Source: Pseudomonas cichorii
Lineage (GTDB): Bacteria; Pseudomonadota; Gammaproteobacteria; Pseudomonadales; Pseudomonadaceae
DNA length: 64,000 bases
Assembly: GCF_003700275.1 (NCBI RefSeq)
Contig: NZ_RBRE01000035.1
Location: 236,636-300,635, forward strand
Direction: 5' to 3'
This document shows, piece by piece, positions 1-7,471 of this stretch. Numbering within the stretch: position 1 is the stretch's first letter; every line of letters starts with the position of its first letter. The translations under genes and the position numbers were made by a program. Below the pieces are notes generated by a model. It worked only from the letters and a program-made list of their open reading frames with translations, ran no database searches and had not been told where the DNA came from.

Positions 1-1
1 G

Positions 2-33
2 GCCCCGCGTTCCATGAGCGCGGGGCTTTTTTT
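2..33 (+). terminator. Rho-independent terminator of an upstream gene
   Basis: An 8-bp GC-rich stem (2-9 with 19-26) is followed by a run of seven T. It closes a transcription unit that lies to the left of the window. Confidence 0.85.
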
Positions 34-123
34 CGTCTCTGGTTTGCGGACCCTGTACGATTGAGGTTTGACAGCAGCCAGTCACTGTCCGAAGCTGCAA
101 GCCGTCAGGAATTGGAACTCGAT

Positions 124-1221
124 ATGCCCAGATTGCCTATACAGGGCTCATCGCCTCACGCCACTACTCGACTTCGCAGGCTGATCGGCATTGCGACGGC
201 CCTGGTGCTGATAACCTCGTTAGTAATTGCCTGGTCCTGGCGCAGCGACCCGGCGCAACCGGCAGCGAAACTCAATCACACATACGCCCAGGCAATGCAG
301 CAAGCCCATGACGGCAAGCCGGGCGCTGCACGCATGCTCTATCAGCAACTGGCGCGCAACGATCTTTCACCTGCGCACCGTATCGCGCTGCTGGCCGAAC
401 TGAGCAATTACCCAAGCCCTCAGGCCCTCAAACTGCTCAATGCCAGCCTCAAGGACTCATCGCCAGAAGTACGTCAGGCGGCCATCGAAGCCAGTGTAAA
501 AATGATTCCGGACGGACAGCGCAGCCTGTTGCTCGGCCCGTTGCTGGAAGACGGCGAACAATCGGTCAGGTTCAGCGCCACCCGTGCGTTGCTGGGATTA
601 TCCCCGGATGACCTGGGGTTGTACTTTGCGGTGCTGCAACAAGCTGCCGAGGCCTATCAGGAAGCGCTGAAAAACCAGCCACAAACTGCACAGAACCAGC
701 TGCAACTGGCCCGACTTTATTTACAGACCGGCGATCTGCAGCCTGCACTGGCTGCCTTGCAGCGGGCCATTGGCCTGGACCCGGAAAACGTCGAAGCCGC
801 CTTGGCGCATATCGAACTGCTGGACAGGAAAGGCCAGGCCGATCAGGCCCGTAGCCTTTTCGCCAGGCTGCTGGAACGCAATCCGGAATCTGCCCTGCTG
901 CAACACGCACTGGGCATCTGGCTGTTGCAACACGGGCAAAGCGAGTACGCGCTGCTCAGTCTGGCCAAGGCCGTGGAACTGGAACCGGGTAACAACGATT
1001 ACCGCTATGACCTGGCCGTGGCCCTCCACGATCTGGATCAACTGGAGGCCGCACAGAGGCAGTTGGCGCAAATCCTTCAGAACCAGCCCGCCAATCGACG
1101 GGCGCGCGTGCTGTTGATCCAGTACTGGAAAGAAAATGGCCAATTACAGAATGTGCAGGTCTTGCTGGCCGAACTGGAACAGCAGAATCCGGACGATCCA
1201 GCGTTGCAGCAAGGGCTCTAG
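124..1221 (+). CDS. Membrane-anchored TPR-repeat protein
   Basis: The protein has an N-terminal hydrophobic segment (about residues 20-40, an uncleaved anchor), a HEAT-like stretch (about 95-155, with 'SPEVRQAAIEASVKM' and 'SVRFSATRALLGL') and at least four tandem TPR units from about 175 to the C-terminus. It is therefore probably a periplasmic scaffold. The C-terminal arrangement recalls the TPR half of Pseudomonas multihaem cytochrome/TPR proteins, but no CxxCH motif is present, so the role is unknown. I chose the ATG at 124, which has an AGGA about 13 nt upstream, over an in-frame TTG at 61 that has no ribosome-binding site and would put 21 residues before the anchor. Either start is possible. 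Confidence 0.6.
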   Translation: MPRLPIQGSSPHATTRLRRLIGIATALVLITSLVIAWSWRSDPAQPAAKLNHTYAQAMQQAHDGKPGAARMLYQQLARNDLSPAHRIALLAELSNYPSPQALKLLNASLKDSSPEVRQAAIEASVKMIPDGQRSLLLGPLLEDGEQSVRFSATRALLGLSPDDLGLYFAVLQQAAEAYQEALKNQPQTAQNQLQLARLYLQTGDLQPALAALQRAIGLDPENVEAALAHIELLDRKGQADQARSLFARLLERNPESALLQHALGIWLLQHGQSEYALLSLAKAVELEPGNNDYRYDLAVALHDLDQLEAAQRQLAQILQNQPANRRARVLLIQYWKENGQLQNVQVLLAELEQQNPDDPALQQGL

Positions 1222-1614
1222 GCCAGGAAAAGCGTGGCCGATCGCGAGCATTTCGCCGCTGTTTTTAACGTAATCCTTGCAAGTTCCACAGTGCTTCACC
1301 CAACAGCTAATATCGGAAATAACTTACAAGGCGCTTCGACCGATAACACAACGAGTGATAAAACCGGCAATTGATGAAAAGCATTTCATTTATCATTTTC
1401 AACAAGACTGTTTTCTAACTCGTAAAAAACGTGCATTATTTACCGGCACCTGATTATAACTACCCATTACTCCCGACCGCATGACTGGAACGCTTAGTTT
1501 CATCATTGAAAACGCCGGGACCGGGTAGTGACCAAATGAGCGAGTCGGCCGAACGTTTTTGTCATATCGCTTTATCGGGCTATCAACAGCCACTACACCG
1601 TTGGAGTATTTTAT
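1222..1614. other. AT-rich intergenic region upstream of the MvaT-like gene
   Basis: No convincing ORF. The stretch is clearly richer in A+T than the flanking genes and presumably holds the promoter and leader of the H-NS-like gene. Such AT-rich DNA is what MvaT proteins bind, so autoregulation is plausible but not shown. No terminator with a T-run was seen for the TPR gene. Confidence 0.5.
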
Positions 1615-1977
1615 TTGTCCAGACTTGCCGAGTTCCGAGCAGCAGAAAAAGCCCTTCAAGAACAGCTTGCACAGCTGGAATCCCTGAAGAATGACGCCGG
1701 GCTGAAAAGGGAAATTGAATTCGAGCAGAAGCTCCAGGACCTGATGGGTGGCTACGGCAAAAGCCTGCGCGACATCATTGCGATCCTCGACCCTGTCAGC
1801 TCCACTTCCCTGGTTGCCCCGGCTGGCCCGAAACGCCGCCGCGCCCGTGTCGTGAAGGTTTACCAGAACCCGCACACCGGCGAACTGATTGAAACCAAAG
1901 GCGGCAACCACCGCGGCCTGAAGGCCTGGAAAGAACAATACGGCGTTGAAACCGTCGACTCCTGGCTTCGTGCCTGA
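1615..1977 (+). CDS. MvaT/MvaU-family H-NS-like nucleoid protein
   Basis: A 120-residue xenogeneic-silencing/nucleoid protein of the Pseudomonas MvaT family. The N-terminal coiled coil (residues 1-60, 'LAEFRAAEKALQEQLAQLE') serves oligomerisation. A basic linker ('KRRRARVVKVY', about 73-84) precedes the AT-hook-like DNA-binding motif 'ETKGGNHRGLKAWK' (about 91-104), which is close to the family consensus. The start is TTG at 1615, supported by GGAG at 1603-1606 with 8-nt spacing; no ATG fits. Pseudomonads carry several paralogues (MvaT, MvaU/MvaV, the Tur proteins), and sequence alone does not say which one this is, although 'MSRLAEFRAAEK' resembles the MvaU type more than MvaT. Confidence 0.88.
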   Translation: MSRLAEFRAAEKALQEQLAQLESLKNDAGLKREIEFEQKLQDLMGGYGKSLRDIIAILDPVSSTSLVAPAGPKRRRARVVKVYQNPHTGELIETKGGNHRGLKAWKEQYGVETVDSWLRA

Positions 1978-1996
1978 TTGTTCTTTCTTGTTGAGC

Positions 1997-2021
1997 AAGC
2001 CCTGCATCTGCAGGGCTTTTT
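1997..2021 (+). terminator. Terminator of the MvaT-like gene
   Basis: A 10-bp inverted repeat (1997-2006 with 2009-2018; the tip opens to a 4-nt loop) is followed by T residues, 20 nt after the stop codon. Confidence 0.85.
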
Positions 2022-2590
2022 ATTTGCAGCTAACGCCATCTTCCTAGCCCGGCGTGCACACTCATACAGATGAATACCTATAAGCATGCAGAATCCATAT
2101 ACCTGCCCCGAAATCCATCAAGCAACGCATATAACTACCGGCAGTGTTACGCCTTCACGTTAAAATAATGGCGTCAATAAATCCGCTCTTCCCCAACCCC
2201 TTTCATCTCTCCCTTGTTACAACTTGCAAAAAACGCTCAGAATACAGCCGCTCGCCAGCAACAGCCTCGACTGTAATTCCTCTTATTCTGTGAAACACAT
2301 CACTCCCCACACTGCTTCTCTGTTTGCACGGCACACATGGGTTTCAAGGAAGAGTCTTCACTACTGTATTCAAATGTTCGGTTATCCGAACAAACCAACT
2401 TTTTTGACCAGAATCAATACAGGCTCAACGGAAGATCACAAATCTCGCTCAAGCGCTCGCCACCACATTTTGCCTGCAATAACTTCACGTTTTTTTCACA
2501 CCCAATATTGGAAGATGAAGACCGCTAAAGGAATAGCGCCCCATGCCCGCTTCGGCGGGCTTCTTTTTGCCTGCTGAAAAGTCTTCTGGT
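2022..2590. other. Non-coding AT-rich region, possible sRNA
   Basis: About 570 bp without a credible gene; the one long ORF has no ribosome-binding site and no protein-like composition. It ends in a plus-strand terminator (2545-2568) although the preceding gene already has its own terminator. Visible elements are a 6-bp hairpin (2376-2391), an RsmA/CsrA-like CAAGGAAG at 2345-2352 and further GGA triplets near 2430, 2510 and 2530. A plus-strand small RNA ending near 2568 would explain the second terminator; this is inference. Confidence 0.35.
2545..2568 (+). terminator. Rho-independent terminator with UUCG loop
   Basis: GCCCGC-TTCG-GCGGGC (2545-2560) followed by TTCTTTTT. It is oriented for plus-strand transcripts; the T-run is absent on the other side, so it does not serve the minus-strand gene that ends at 2591. 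Confidence 0.8.
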
Positions 2591-3136
2591 CTACGGGGCC
2601 GAATCGAGCTTCAGGCTGTCGCGGATACGCAGGACCTCATCCTTGTTGGCTGCATAGCCATCGACCGATCCGGCATAGGACAGTGACCACGCCAGTTCCT
2701 TGCTGGCCGCCGCCACCAATGTCTGGGTCATCACATGCACACCGTTCTGGGTGACGGTGCAGGTAGTCTCCAGTGCAGGAACCACGCTGAGCTGCCCCTC
2801 GCGCACATGGGTACAGACACTCTGAAAGCCACTGCGCGCAAAATTGACCTGGACCGACTTGCGCATTTCCAGCAACACGGCCTGCACATTGACCTCATGG
2901 CCGGGCACCAGTTGCGATTGGGTCAGCTCCATCACCATGCTCGGATTACCGGCCTGATCGTTTTTCACCGCACGTTGTCTGACTTGCACGGAAGGTTGAG
3001 TGGCAGTGTCCGCTGCCGGAAGCGCTTCCACTTCCCAGCCCGCAGGCCAGACGATCATCGCATCAGCGGCATGCACACCAGCCCCCGATAACAGGCAAAG
3101 GCTTATGAACAGGGATCTGCATGGCGAGAAAGTCAT
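2591..3136 (-). CDS. DUF4946 family secreted protein
   Basis: A 181-residue protein with a cleavable signal peptide (cut after 'GVHAADA', about residues 22-26). The mature part starts with 'WPAGWEVEALPA' and contains 'MVMELTQSQL' and the paired cysteines 'SVCTHVREG' and 'LETTCTVTQNG'. I recognise the pattern as the Pseudomonas DUF4946 family, a periplasmic protein of unknown function. It is monocistronic, divergent from gloA, and no terminator was seen on its own side. Confidence 0.75.
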   Translation of the reverse strand: MTFSPCRSLFISLCLLSGAGVHAADAMIVWPAGWEVEALPAADTATQPSVQVRQRAVKNDQAGNPSMVMELTQSQLVPGHEVNVQAVLLEMRKSVQVNFARSGFQSVCTHVREGQLSVVPALETTCTVTQNGVHVMTQTLVAAASKELAWSLSYAGSVDGYAANKDEVLRIRDSLKLDSAP

Positions 3137-3290
3137 GATGGGCGCTACTCAGTACAGTGAACTGGAAATTCTGGGCCCGTAGCCCGCCATGAGCAAGGGG
3201 GGCACAACACTTTTGGTCAGCGGGTTTGGCACCGACCGCCCTGCCCCGTATCATTCGGCAATATTTTTGAACACTCTGTTGGAGATAATC

Positions 3291-3812
3291 ATGAGCTTGC
3301 AAGAACTCAACACTTTCCCTGGCGTGACCGCAGAACCCGAAGCGGCAACCCAACGCTTCGTGTTCAATCACACCATGCTGCGCGTCAAGGACATCACCGC
3401 CTCGCTGGACTTCTACACCCGCGTGCTGGGCTTCAGCCTGGTCGAAAAGCGTGATTTCCCGGAAGCAGAATTCAGCCTGTACTTTCTAGCCCTGGTGGAC
3501 AAGTCAAAGATCCCCGCCGACGATCAGACTCGCCACGAATGGATGAAATCGATTCCGGGCATCCTGGAACTGACCCACAACCACGGCACGGAAAACGATC
3601 CGGCTTTCAGCTACCACAATGGCAACAGCGATCCACGTGGCTTTGGGCACATCTGCGTGTCCGTGCCGGACGTACATGAAGCCTGCGCACGCTTTGAAAC
3701 GCTCGGCGTGGACTTCCAGAAACGCCTGGCCGACGGCCGCATGAATAACCTGGCCTTCATCAAGGACCCGGATGGCTACTGGGTGGAAATCATCCAGCCA
3801 ACACCGCTGTAA
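3291..3812 (+). CDS. gloA: Lactoylglutathione lyase (glyoxalase I), Zn-type
   Basis: Converts the methylglyoxal-glutathione hemithioacetal to S-lactoylglutathione in the cytosol. The 173-residue length, the 'SLYFLALVDKSKIP' insert and 'SYHNGNSDPRGFGHI' match the longer eukaryote-like, Zn-dependent class (GloA3-like) rather than the short Ni-dependent class. Likely metal ligands are H27, E93, H120 and E166; H27 replaces the Gln of the human enzyme, as is usual in bacterial members. The ATG at 3291 has GGAG 6 nt upstream; a longer in-frame start at 3189 is not supported. Only the lyase is here; no gloB is nearby. Confidence 0.95.
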   Translation: MSLQELNTFPGVTAEPEAATQRFVFNHTMLRVKDITASLDFYTRVLGFSLVEKRDFPEAEFSLYFLALVDKSKIPADDQTRHEWMKSIPGILELTHNHGTENDPAFSYHNGNSDPRGFGHICVSVPDVHEACARFETLGVDFQKRLADGRMNNLAFIKDPDGYWVEIIQPTPL

Positions 3813-3822
3813 AAAGCAGCCC

Positions 3823-3916
3823 CTGTAAGAGCCAATTCATTCGCGAAGAAGCCGTATAGTCACAGCATCTTCATCGCTGGGAATAATGTCTTCCCGGATA
3901 AATCCGGCCCCACACA
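3823..3916. repeat. Degenerate REP/BIME-like palindrome
   Basis: Two inverted arms (about 3829-3850, containing CATTCGCGAAGAAG, and about 3889-3910, containing TTCCCGGATAAATCCGG) match the pattern of the cleaner copy at 54112-54170. This is the common Pseudomonas extragenic palindrome. It lies between gloA and its terminator. Confidence 0.6.
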
Positions 3917-3930
3917 GCCTGCACAGTCAA

Positions 3931-3960
3931 AAAAGCCCCATGATCGCTCATGGGGCTTTT
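3931..3960. terminator. Bidirectional terminator between gloA and ahpF
   Basis: A 13-bp perfect stem (3931-3943 with 3948-3960) has AAAA on one side and TTTT on the other, so it can end transcripts from both convergent genes. Confidence 0.9.
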
Positions 3961-3980
3961 GTGTATCTGCGGAGCCTGAA

Positions 3981-5543
3981 TCAGGCCGGAGCAGAAGTAC
4001 GGATCAGGTGATCGAAAGCACTCAGCGAAGCCTTGGCACCTTCACCCAGGGCAATGATGATCTGCTTGTAAGGAGCAATCGTCACGTCACCGGCAGCAAA
4101 GATACCCGGCACTGAAGTCTCGCCCCGCGAGTCGACCACGATCTCGCCACGTGGCGACAGCTCGATTGCGCCCTTGAGCCATTCGCTGTTAGGCAGCAGG
4201 CCGATCTGGACGAAGATACCTTCCAGCTCGATGGTCAGTTCCTCGCCACTCACACGGTCCTTGTAGCGCAGGCCGTTGACCTTCTGCTCGTCACCGGTGA
4301 CTTCAGTAGTCAGGGCGCTGGTAATGACCGTAACGTTCGGCAGGCTGTGCAGCTTGCGCTGCAGGACCGCATCGGCGCGCAGTTGCACGTCGAATTCCAG
4401 CAGAGTCACGTGGGAGACGATACCTGCCAGGTCAATGGCTGCCTCGACACCCGAGTTACCGCCACCGATCACCGCTACGCGCTTGCCTTTGAAAAGCGGG
4501 CCATCGCAGTGCGGGCAGTAGGCAACACCCTTGTTGCGGTATTGCTGCTCGCCAGGGACATTCATCTCCCTCCAGCGGGCACCGGTCGCCAGGATTACAG
4601 TCTTGGCCTTGAGGCTAGCACCGCTGGCGAACTTCACTTCATGCAACTCGCCAGCCTTGCCCGGAATCAGCTTGTCGGCACGCTGCAGGTTCATGATGTC
4701 GACGTTGTATTGCTTGACGTGCTCTTCGAGCGCCACGGCCAGTTTCGGGCCTTCGGTGTGCTGTACCGAGATGAAGTTCTCGATCGCCATGGTGTCCAGC
4801 ACCTGGCCACCGAAACGCTCTGCCGCGACACCGGTACGGATGCCTTTACGTGCGGCGTAGACCGCAGCCGCCGAACCGGCAGGACCACCACCCACCACCA
4901 GAACGTCAAAAGCGTCCTTGGCGTTGAGTTTTTCGGCCTGACGGGCGCTGGCGCCGGTATCGATCTTGGCAAGGATCTCTTCCAGGCCCATGCGGCCCTG
5001 GCCGAACAGCTCGCCGTTGAGGTAGATGCTCGGAACCGACATGATCTTGCGCTCGGTCACTTCATCCTGGAACAACGCACCGTCGATGGCGACGTGCTTG
5101 ATGTTCGGGTTGAGCACCGCCATCAGGTTCAGGGCCTGCACAACGTCCGGGCAGTTCTGGCAGGACTGGGAGAAATACGTCTCGAAATGGAACTCGCCTT
5201 GCAGGGCGCGCACCTGTTCGATGGTTTCCGCGCTGACCTTGGGTGGGTAGCCGCCAGTTTGCAGCAACGCCAGGACCAGCGAGGTGAATTCGTGCCCCAT
5301 CGGGATACCGGCGAAACGCAGGCTGATATCCTGACCCGGGCTGTTCAGCGAGAACGAAGGCTTGCGCGCATCGTTGCCGTTGTCTTGCAGGGTAATGTCT
5401 TTGGAAACACTGAGCACATCGTTGAGCAGGGCCAGCATTTCCTGGGATTTGGCGCCGTCATCAAGGGACGCAACGATCTCGATGGGGCGAGTAACCCGCT
5501 CCAGGTAGGATTTCAACTGGGCTTTAAGATTGGCGTCCAACAT
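3981..5543 (-). CDS. ahpF: Alkyl hydroperoxide reductase subunit F
   Basis: A 520-residue flavoprotein that passes electrons from NADH to AhpC. The N-terminal tandem thioredoxin-fold domain carries its redox pair C128/C131 ('SQSCQNC'). The C-terminal thioredoxin-reductase-like part has an FAD-binding '[17 protein letters not shown]', the second redox pair 'AYCPHCDG' (about 345) and an NAD-binding '[12 protein letters not shown]'. It ends '[21 protein letters not shown]'. Length and motifs are full. It lies downstream of ahpC, separated by a terminator, so expression depends on read-through or on its own promoter. Confidence 0.97.
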   Translation of the reverse strand: MLDANLKAQLKSYLERVTRPIEIVASLDDGAKSQEMLALLNDVLSVSKDITLQDNGNDARKPSFSLNSPGQDISLRFAGIPMGHEFTSLVLALLQTGGYPPKVSAETIEQVRALQGEFHFETYFSQSCQNCPDVVQALNLMAVLNPNIKHVAIDGALFQDEVTERKIMSVPSIYLNGELFGQGRMGLEEILAKIDTGASARQAEKLNAKDAFDVLVVGGGPAGSAAAVYAARKGIRTGVAAERFGGQVLDTMAIENFISVQHTEGPKLAVALEEHVKQYNVDIMNLQRADKLIPGKAGELHEVKFASGASLKAKTVILATGARWREMNVPGEQQYRNKGVAYCPHCDGPLFKGKRVAVIGGGNSGVEAAIDLAGIVSHVTLLEFDVQLRADAVLQRKLHSLPNVTVITSALTTEVTGDEQKVNGLRYKDRVSGEELTIELEGIFVQIGLLPNSEWLKGAIELSPRGEIVVDSRGETSVPGIFAAGDVTIAPYKQIIIALGEGAKASLSAFDHLIRTSAPA

Positions 5544-5572
5544 GTGGCGACTTCCTATTTTTACGAAGGTAG

Positions 5573-5612
5573 AAAAAACAACGCCCAGGCGATGACCGCC
5601 CGGGCGTTTTTT
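5573..5612 (-). terminator. Terminator/attenuator between ahpC and ahpF
   Basis: An imperfect stem (ACGCCC..GGGCGT with a GGCG/CGCC inner part) has a T-run on both strands. For minus-strand ahpC transcripts the U-tract is at 5578-5573. It would lower ahpF relative to ahpC, as fits the excess of AhpC over AhpF in cells. Confidence 0.75.
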
Positions 5613-5668
5613 GGGGCGATGCGGTTTACTTGCTCAAGAGCTCAACGCCCCCAGCCGTTTCATACGAC

Positions 5669-6232
5669 TTAGATCTTGCCAACCAGGTCCAGGGACGGAG
5701 CCAGGGTAGCTTCGCCTTCTTTCCACTTGGCCGGGCAGACTTCGCCTGGGTGAGCAGCGACGTACTGAGCGGCCTTGATCTTGCGCAGCAGCTCGGAAGC
5801 GTCACGGCCAACGCCGCCATCGTTCAGTTCAACGATTTTGATCTGGCCTTCAGGGTTGACCACGAAAGTACCGCGATCCGCCAGACCGGCTTCTTCGATC
5901 AGAACGTCGAAGTTGCGGGAGATTTGCAGAGTCGGGTCGCCGATCATGGTGTACTGGATTTTGCCGATTGCTGGCGAAGTGTTGTGCCATGCAGCGTGGG
6001 CAAAGTGGGTGTCGGTCGAAACGCTGTAGATTTCAACGCCCAGTTTCTGGAACTCAGCGTAGTTGTCAGCCAGGTCTTCCAGTTCGGTTGGGCAAACAAA
6101 GGTGAAGTCGGCCGGGTAGAAGAATACGACAGACCACTTACCTTTGAAGTCAGCTTCCGAAACGTCAACGAAAGCACCGTTCTTGAATGCGGTAGCTTTG
6201 AACGGCTTTACTTGGCTGTTGATAATAGGCAT
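5669..6232 (-). CDS. ahpC: Alkyl hydroperoxide reductase subunit C (2-Cys peroxiredoxin)
   Basis: A 187-residue typical 2-Cys peroxiredoxin that reduces H2O2, organic peroxides and peroxynitrite. The peroxidatic Cys is C47 in 'FTFVCPTE' and the resolving Cys is C166 in 'GEVCPAKW'. It is of AhpC/Prx1 E. coli type with full length. The ATG is preceded by a good GGAG (minus-strand AGGAGATTCACC). An OxyR-like site lies about 70-105 bp upstream (6301-6337). Confidence 0.97.
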   Translation of the reverse strand: MPIINSQVKPFKATAFKNGAFVDVSEADFKGKWSVVFFYPADFTFVCPTELEDLADNYAEFQKLGVEIYSVSTDTHFAHAAWHNTSPAIGKIQYTMIGDPTLQISRNFDVLIEEAGLADRGTFVVNPEGQIKIVELNDGGVGRDASELLRKIKAAQYVAAHPGEVCPAKWKEGEATLAPSLDLVGKI

Positions 6233-6300
6233 CGGTGAATCTCCTGATGGGTTGTGAGTTCGATGGAGTGAAGCTTACGCACGATTGATGATGAAGGCTC

Positions 6301-6337
6301 ATTGGCAAACCTGATGCTTGTCATAAGTTTTCGCTAT
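6301..6337. promoter_or_regulatory. Candidate OxyR site for ahpC
   Basis: The OxyR consensus is four tetranucleotides, ATAG-N7-CTAT-N7-ATAG-N7-CTAT. Here the plus strand reads ATTG-N7-TGAT-N7-ATAA-N7-CTAT, that is 3/4, 2/4, 3/4 and 4/4 matches with exact spacing. It sits upstream of ahpC and overlaps the last codon of the recombinase gene, so it probably belongs to ahpC. Confidence 0.6.
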
Positions 6338-7293
6338 CGGCGCAGCTTATCAATAGAAGAAACCTTCAAGCTGTTCACGTCCTCAGTGGCACTGATGAAC
6401 GGAACCGAATCAATGTAACGCATCGCCGACTTCATGTCCCTCCAGCCAACGTAGGCCATCAGTGACTTGAGGTCCCAACCGTTGCGCTGTGCCCAGGTGG
6501 CAAACCCCCGGCGCAACGAATGGCTGGTGTAGTGATCGGCAGCGACGCCGGCACGCTCGAAAGCCTGGCGCAGCAGCGGAATCAGGCTGTTGACATGCAA
6601 GCCCTCCTCGCCAAGGTTGCCCCAGCGATCAATCGAGCGAAATACCGGGCCACGCGCCAGGGCCGAACAGTTGATCCATTCGATATAGGCCTGGACGGGA
6701 CACAGCCGTTGCAAGGCCGGGGTCTGGTAGGTCCTGCCGAGATTGTCCCGATCACCCTTGCTGCGCGACAGGTAAAGACTGATCCCCGAGTCGGCAATCG
6801 CCTTGATGTCCTCGACCTGCAGACGGCATAGCTCGTCGCTGCGAAAGCCACGCCAGAACCCCAGCAGGATCAGCGCCGCATCACGGCGACAGCGCAGCCA
6901 TTGCGCCTGATCATGCCGCGCCAGGGCCTGGCTTGCCTCGGCTTCGAGCCAGGCAATCACCCGTTCCAGATCCTGCAACTGCAAGGGCTCGGCCTGTTTT
7001 TCCTGGGCCGGATGCAAGGCGCGTATGCCCTTGAGCACCTTGCGCACCATCGGTGCCTTGGTCGGGTCAGGAAATCCCTGGCTGTTATGCCATTGCGCCA
7101 GTGCCGACATGCGCAGCTTCAGGGTATTGACCGACAGGCTTGCGGCATAGGCCGCCAGATAACGGGCCACGCTTTCGCTGGTGGCCGGCAGAAACCCGCC
7201 CCAGGTCACCTCGAAATGCTCGATGGCCGCCCGATAGCTGCGCCGGGTGTTATCCCGGGTCGCAGCCTCGATGTAGCTATCAACGTCATTCAT
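6334..7293 (-). CDS. Tyrosine recombinase, TnpS-like (cointegrate resolution)
   Basis: A 319-residue tyrosine recombinase with an N-terminal SAM-like core-binding domain (1-95) and a complete catalytic set: R151 ('GFRSDEL'), K179 ('SRSKGD'), H258-x-x-R261 ('SHSLRRGFA'), W284 ('VGWRDMKSA') and nucleophile Y293. It should be active. It is divergent from a KfrA-domain coiled-coil protein, the arrangement of tnpS and tnpT in Tn4651-type transposons, where both proteins act at a site between them. No transposase or terminal repeats were found here, so this is a stand-alone chromosomal copy. I used the ATG at 7293 (GGAG 7 nt upstream) rather than a longer ORF start. Other readings: a XerC/D-like or generic phage-type integrase. 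Confidence 0.85.
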   Translation of the reverse strand: MNDVDSYIEAATRDNTRRSYRAAIEHFEVTWGGFLPATSESVARYLAAYAASLSVNTLKLRMSALAQWHNSQGFPDPTKAPMVRKVLKGIRALHPAQEKQAEPLQLQDLERVIAWLEAEASQALARHDQAQWLRCRRDAALILLGFWRGFRSDELCRLQVEDIKAIADSGISLYLSRSKGDRDNLGRTYQTPALQRLCPVQAYIEWINCSALARGPVFRSIDRWGNLGEEGLHVNSLIPLLRQAFERAGVAADHYTSHSLRRGFATWAQRNGWDLKSLMAYVGWRDMKSAMRYIDSVPFISATEDVNSLKVSSIDKLRR

Positions 7294-7471
7294 GGCCCTT
7301 CTCCCCCGTTGCGTACTGCGCAGCTCGCCCGAACAGCTTCGCCGGGCATATGACACGGGATAATACGCCAATATCACAGGTTAATTTATTGCGAATTTCG
7401 CGCTTTTTTGCAATTCACTATAGTATGTAATTACAGGATACATACCACAGTACGAAATCGTAGGAGAACGT
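7294..7471. promoter_or_regulatory. Divergent promoter region, candidate recombination site
   Basis: 178 bp between the two divergent genes, AT-rich toward the right. It holds a perfect inverted repeat GTATGTA-N9-TACATAC (7423-7445), a smaller palindrome TACGA-AA-TCGTA (7451-7462) at the ribosome-binding site of the right-hand gene, and GCGA-N3-TCGC (7391-7401). In Tn4651 the resolution site lies between tnpS and tnpT, so the 7423-7445 repeat is the best candidate for a core crossover site; it could equally be an autoregulatory operator. Confidence 0.5.

Noticed and set aside
61..123. TTG start at 61 for the TPR protein
   Set aside because: No ribosome-binding site upstream; the ATG at 124 directly precedes the membrane anchor.
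2022..2568. RsmX/RsmY/RsmZ identity of the non-coding region
   Set aside because: Too few regularly spaced GGA hairpins and no recognisable GacA box; kept only as an sRNA candidate.
2224..2577. 117-codon ORF in the AT-rich region
   Set aside because: No ribosome-binding site, random-like composition, and it runs through the terminator at 2545-2568.
4347..5672. 441-codon frame antisense to ahpF
   Set aside because: Shadow ORF; ahpF is complete with all its motifs.
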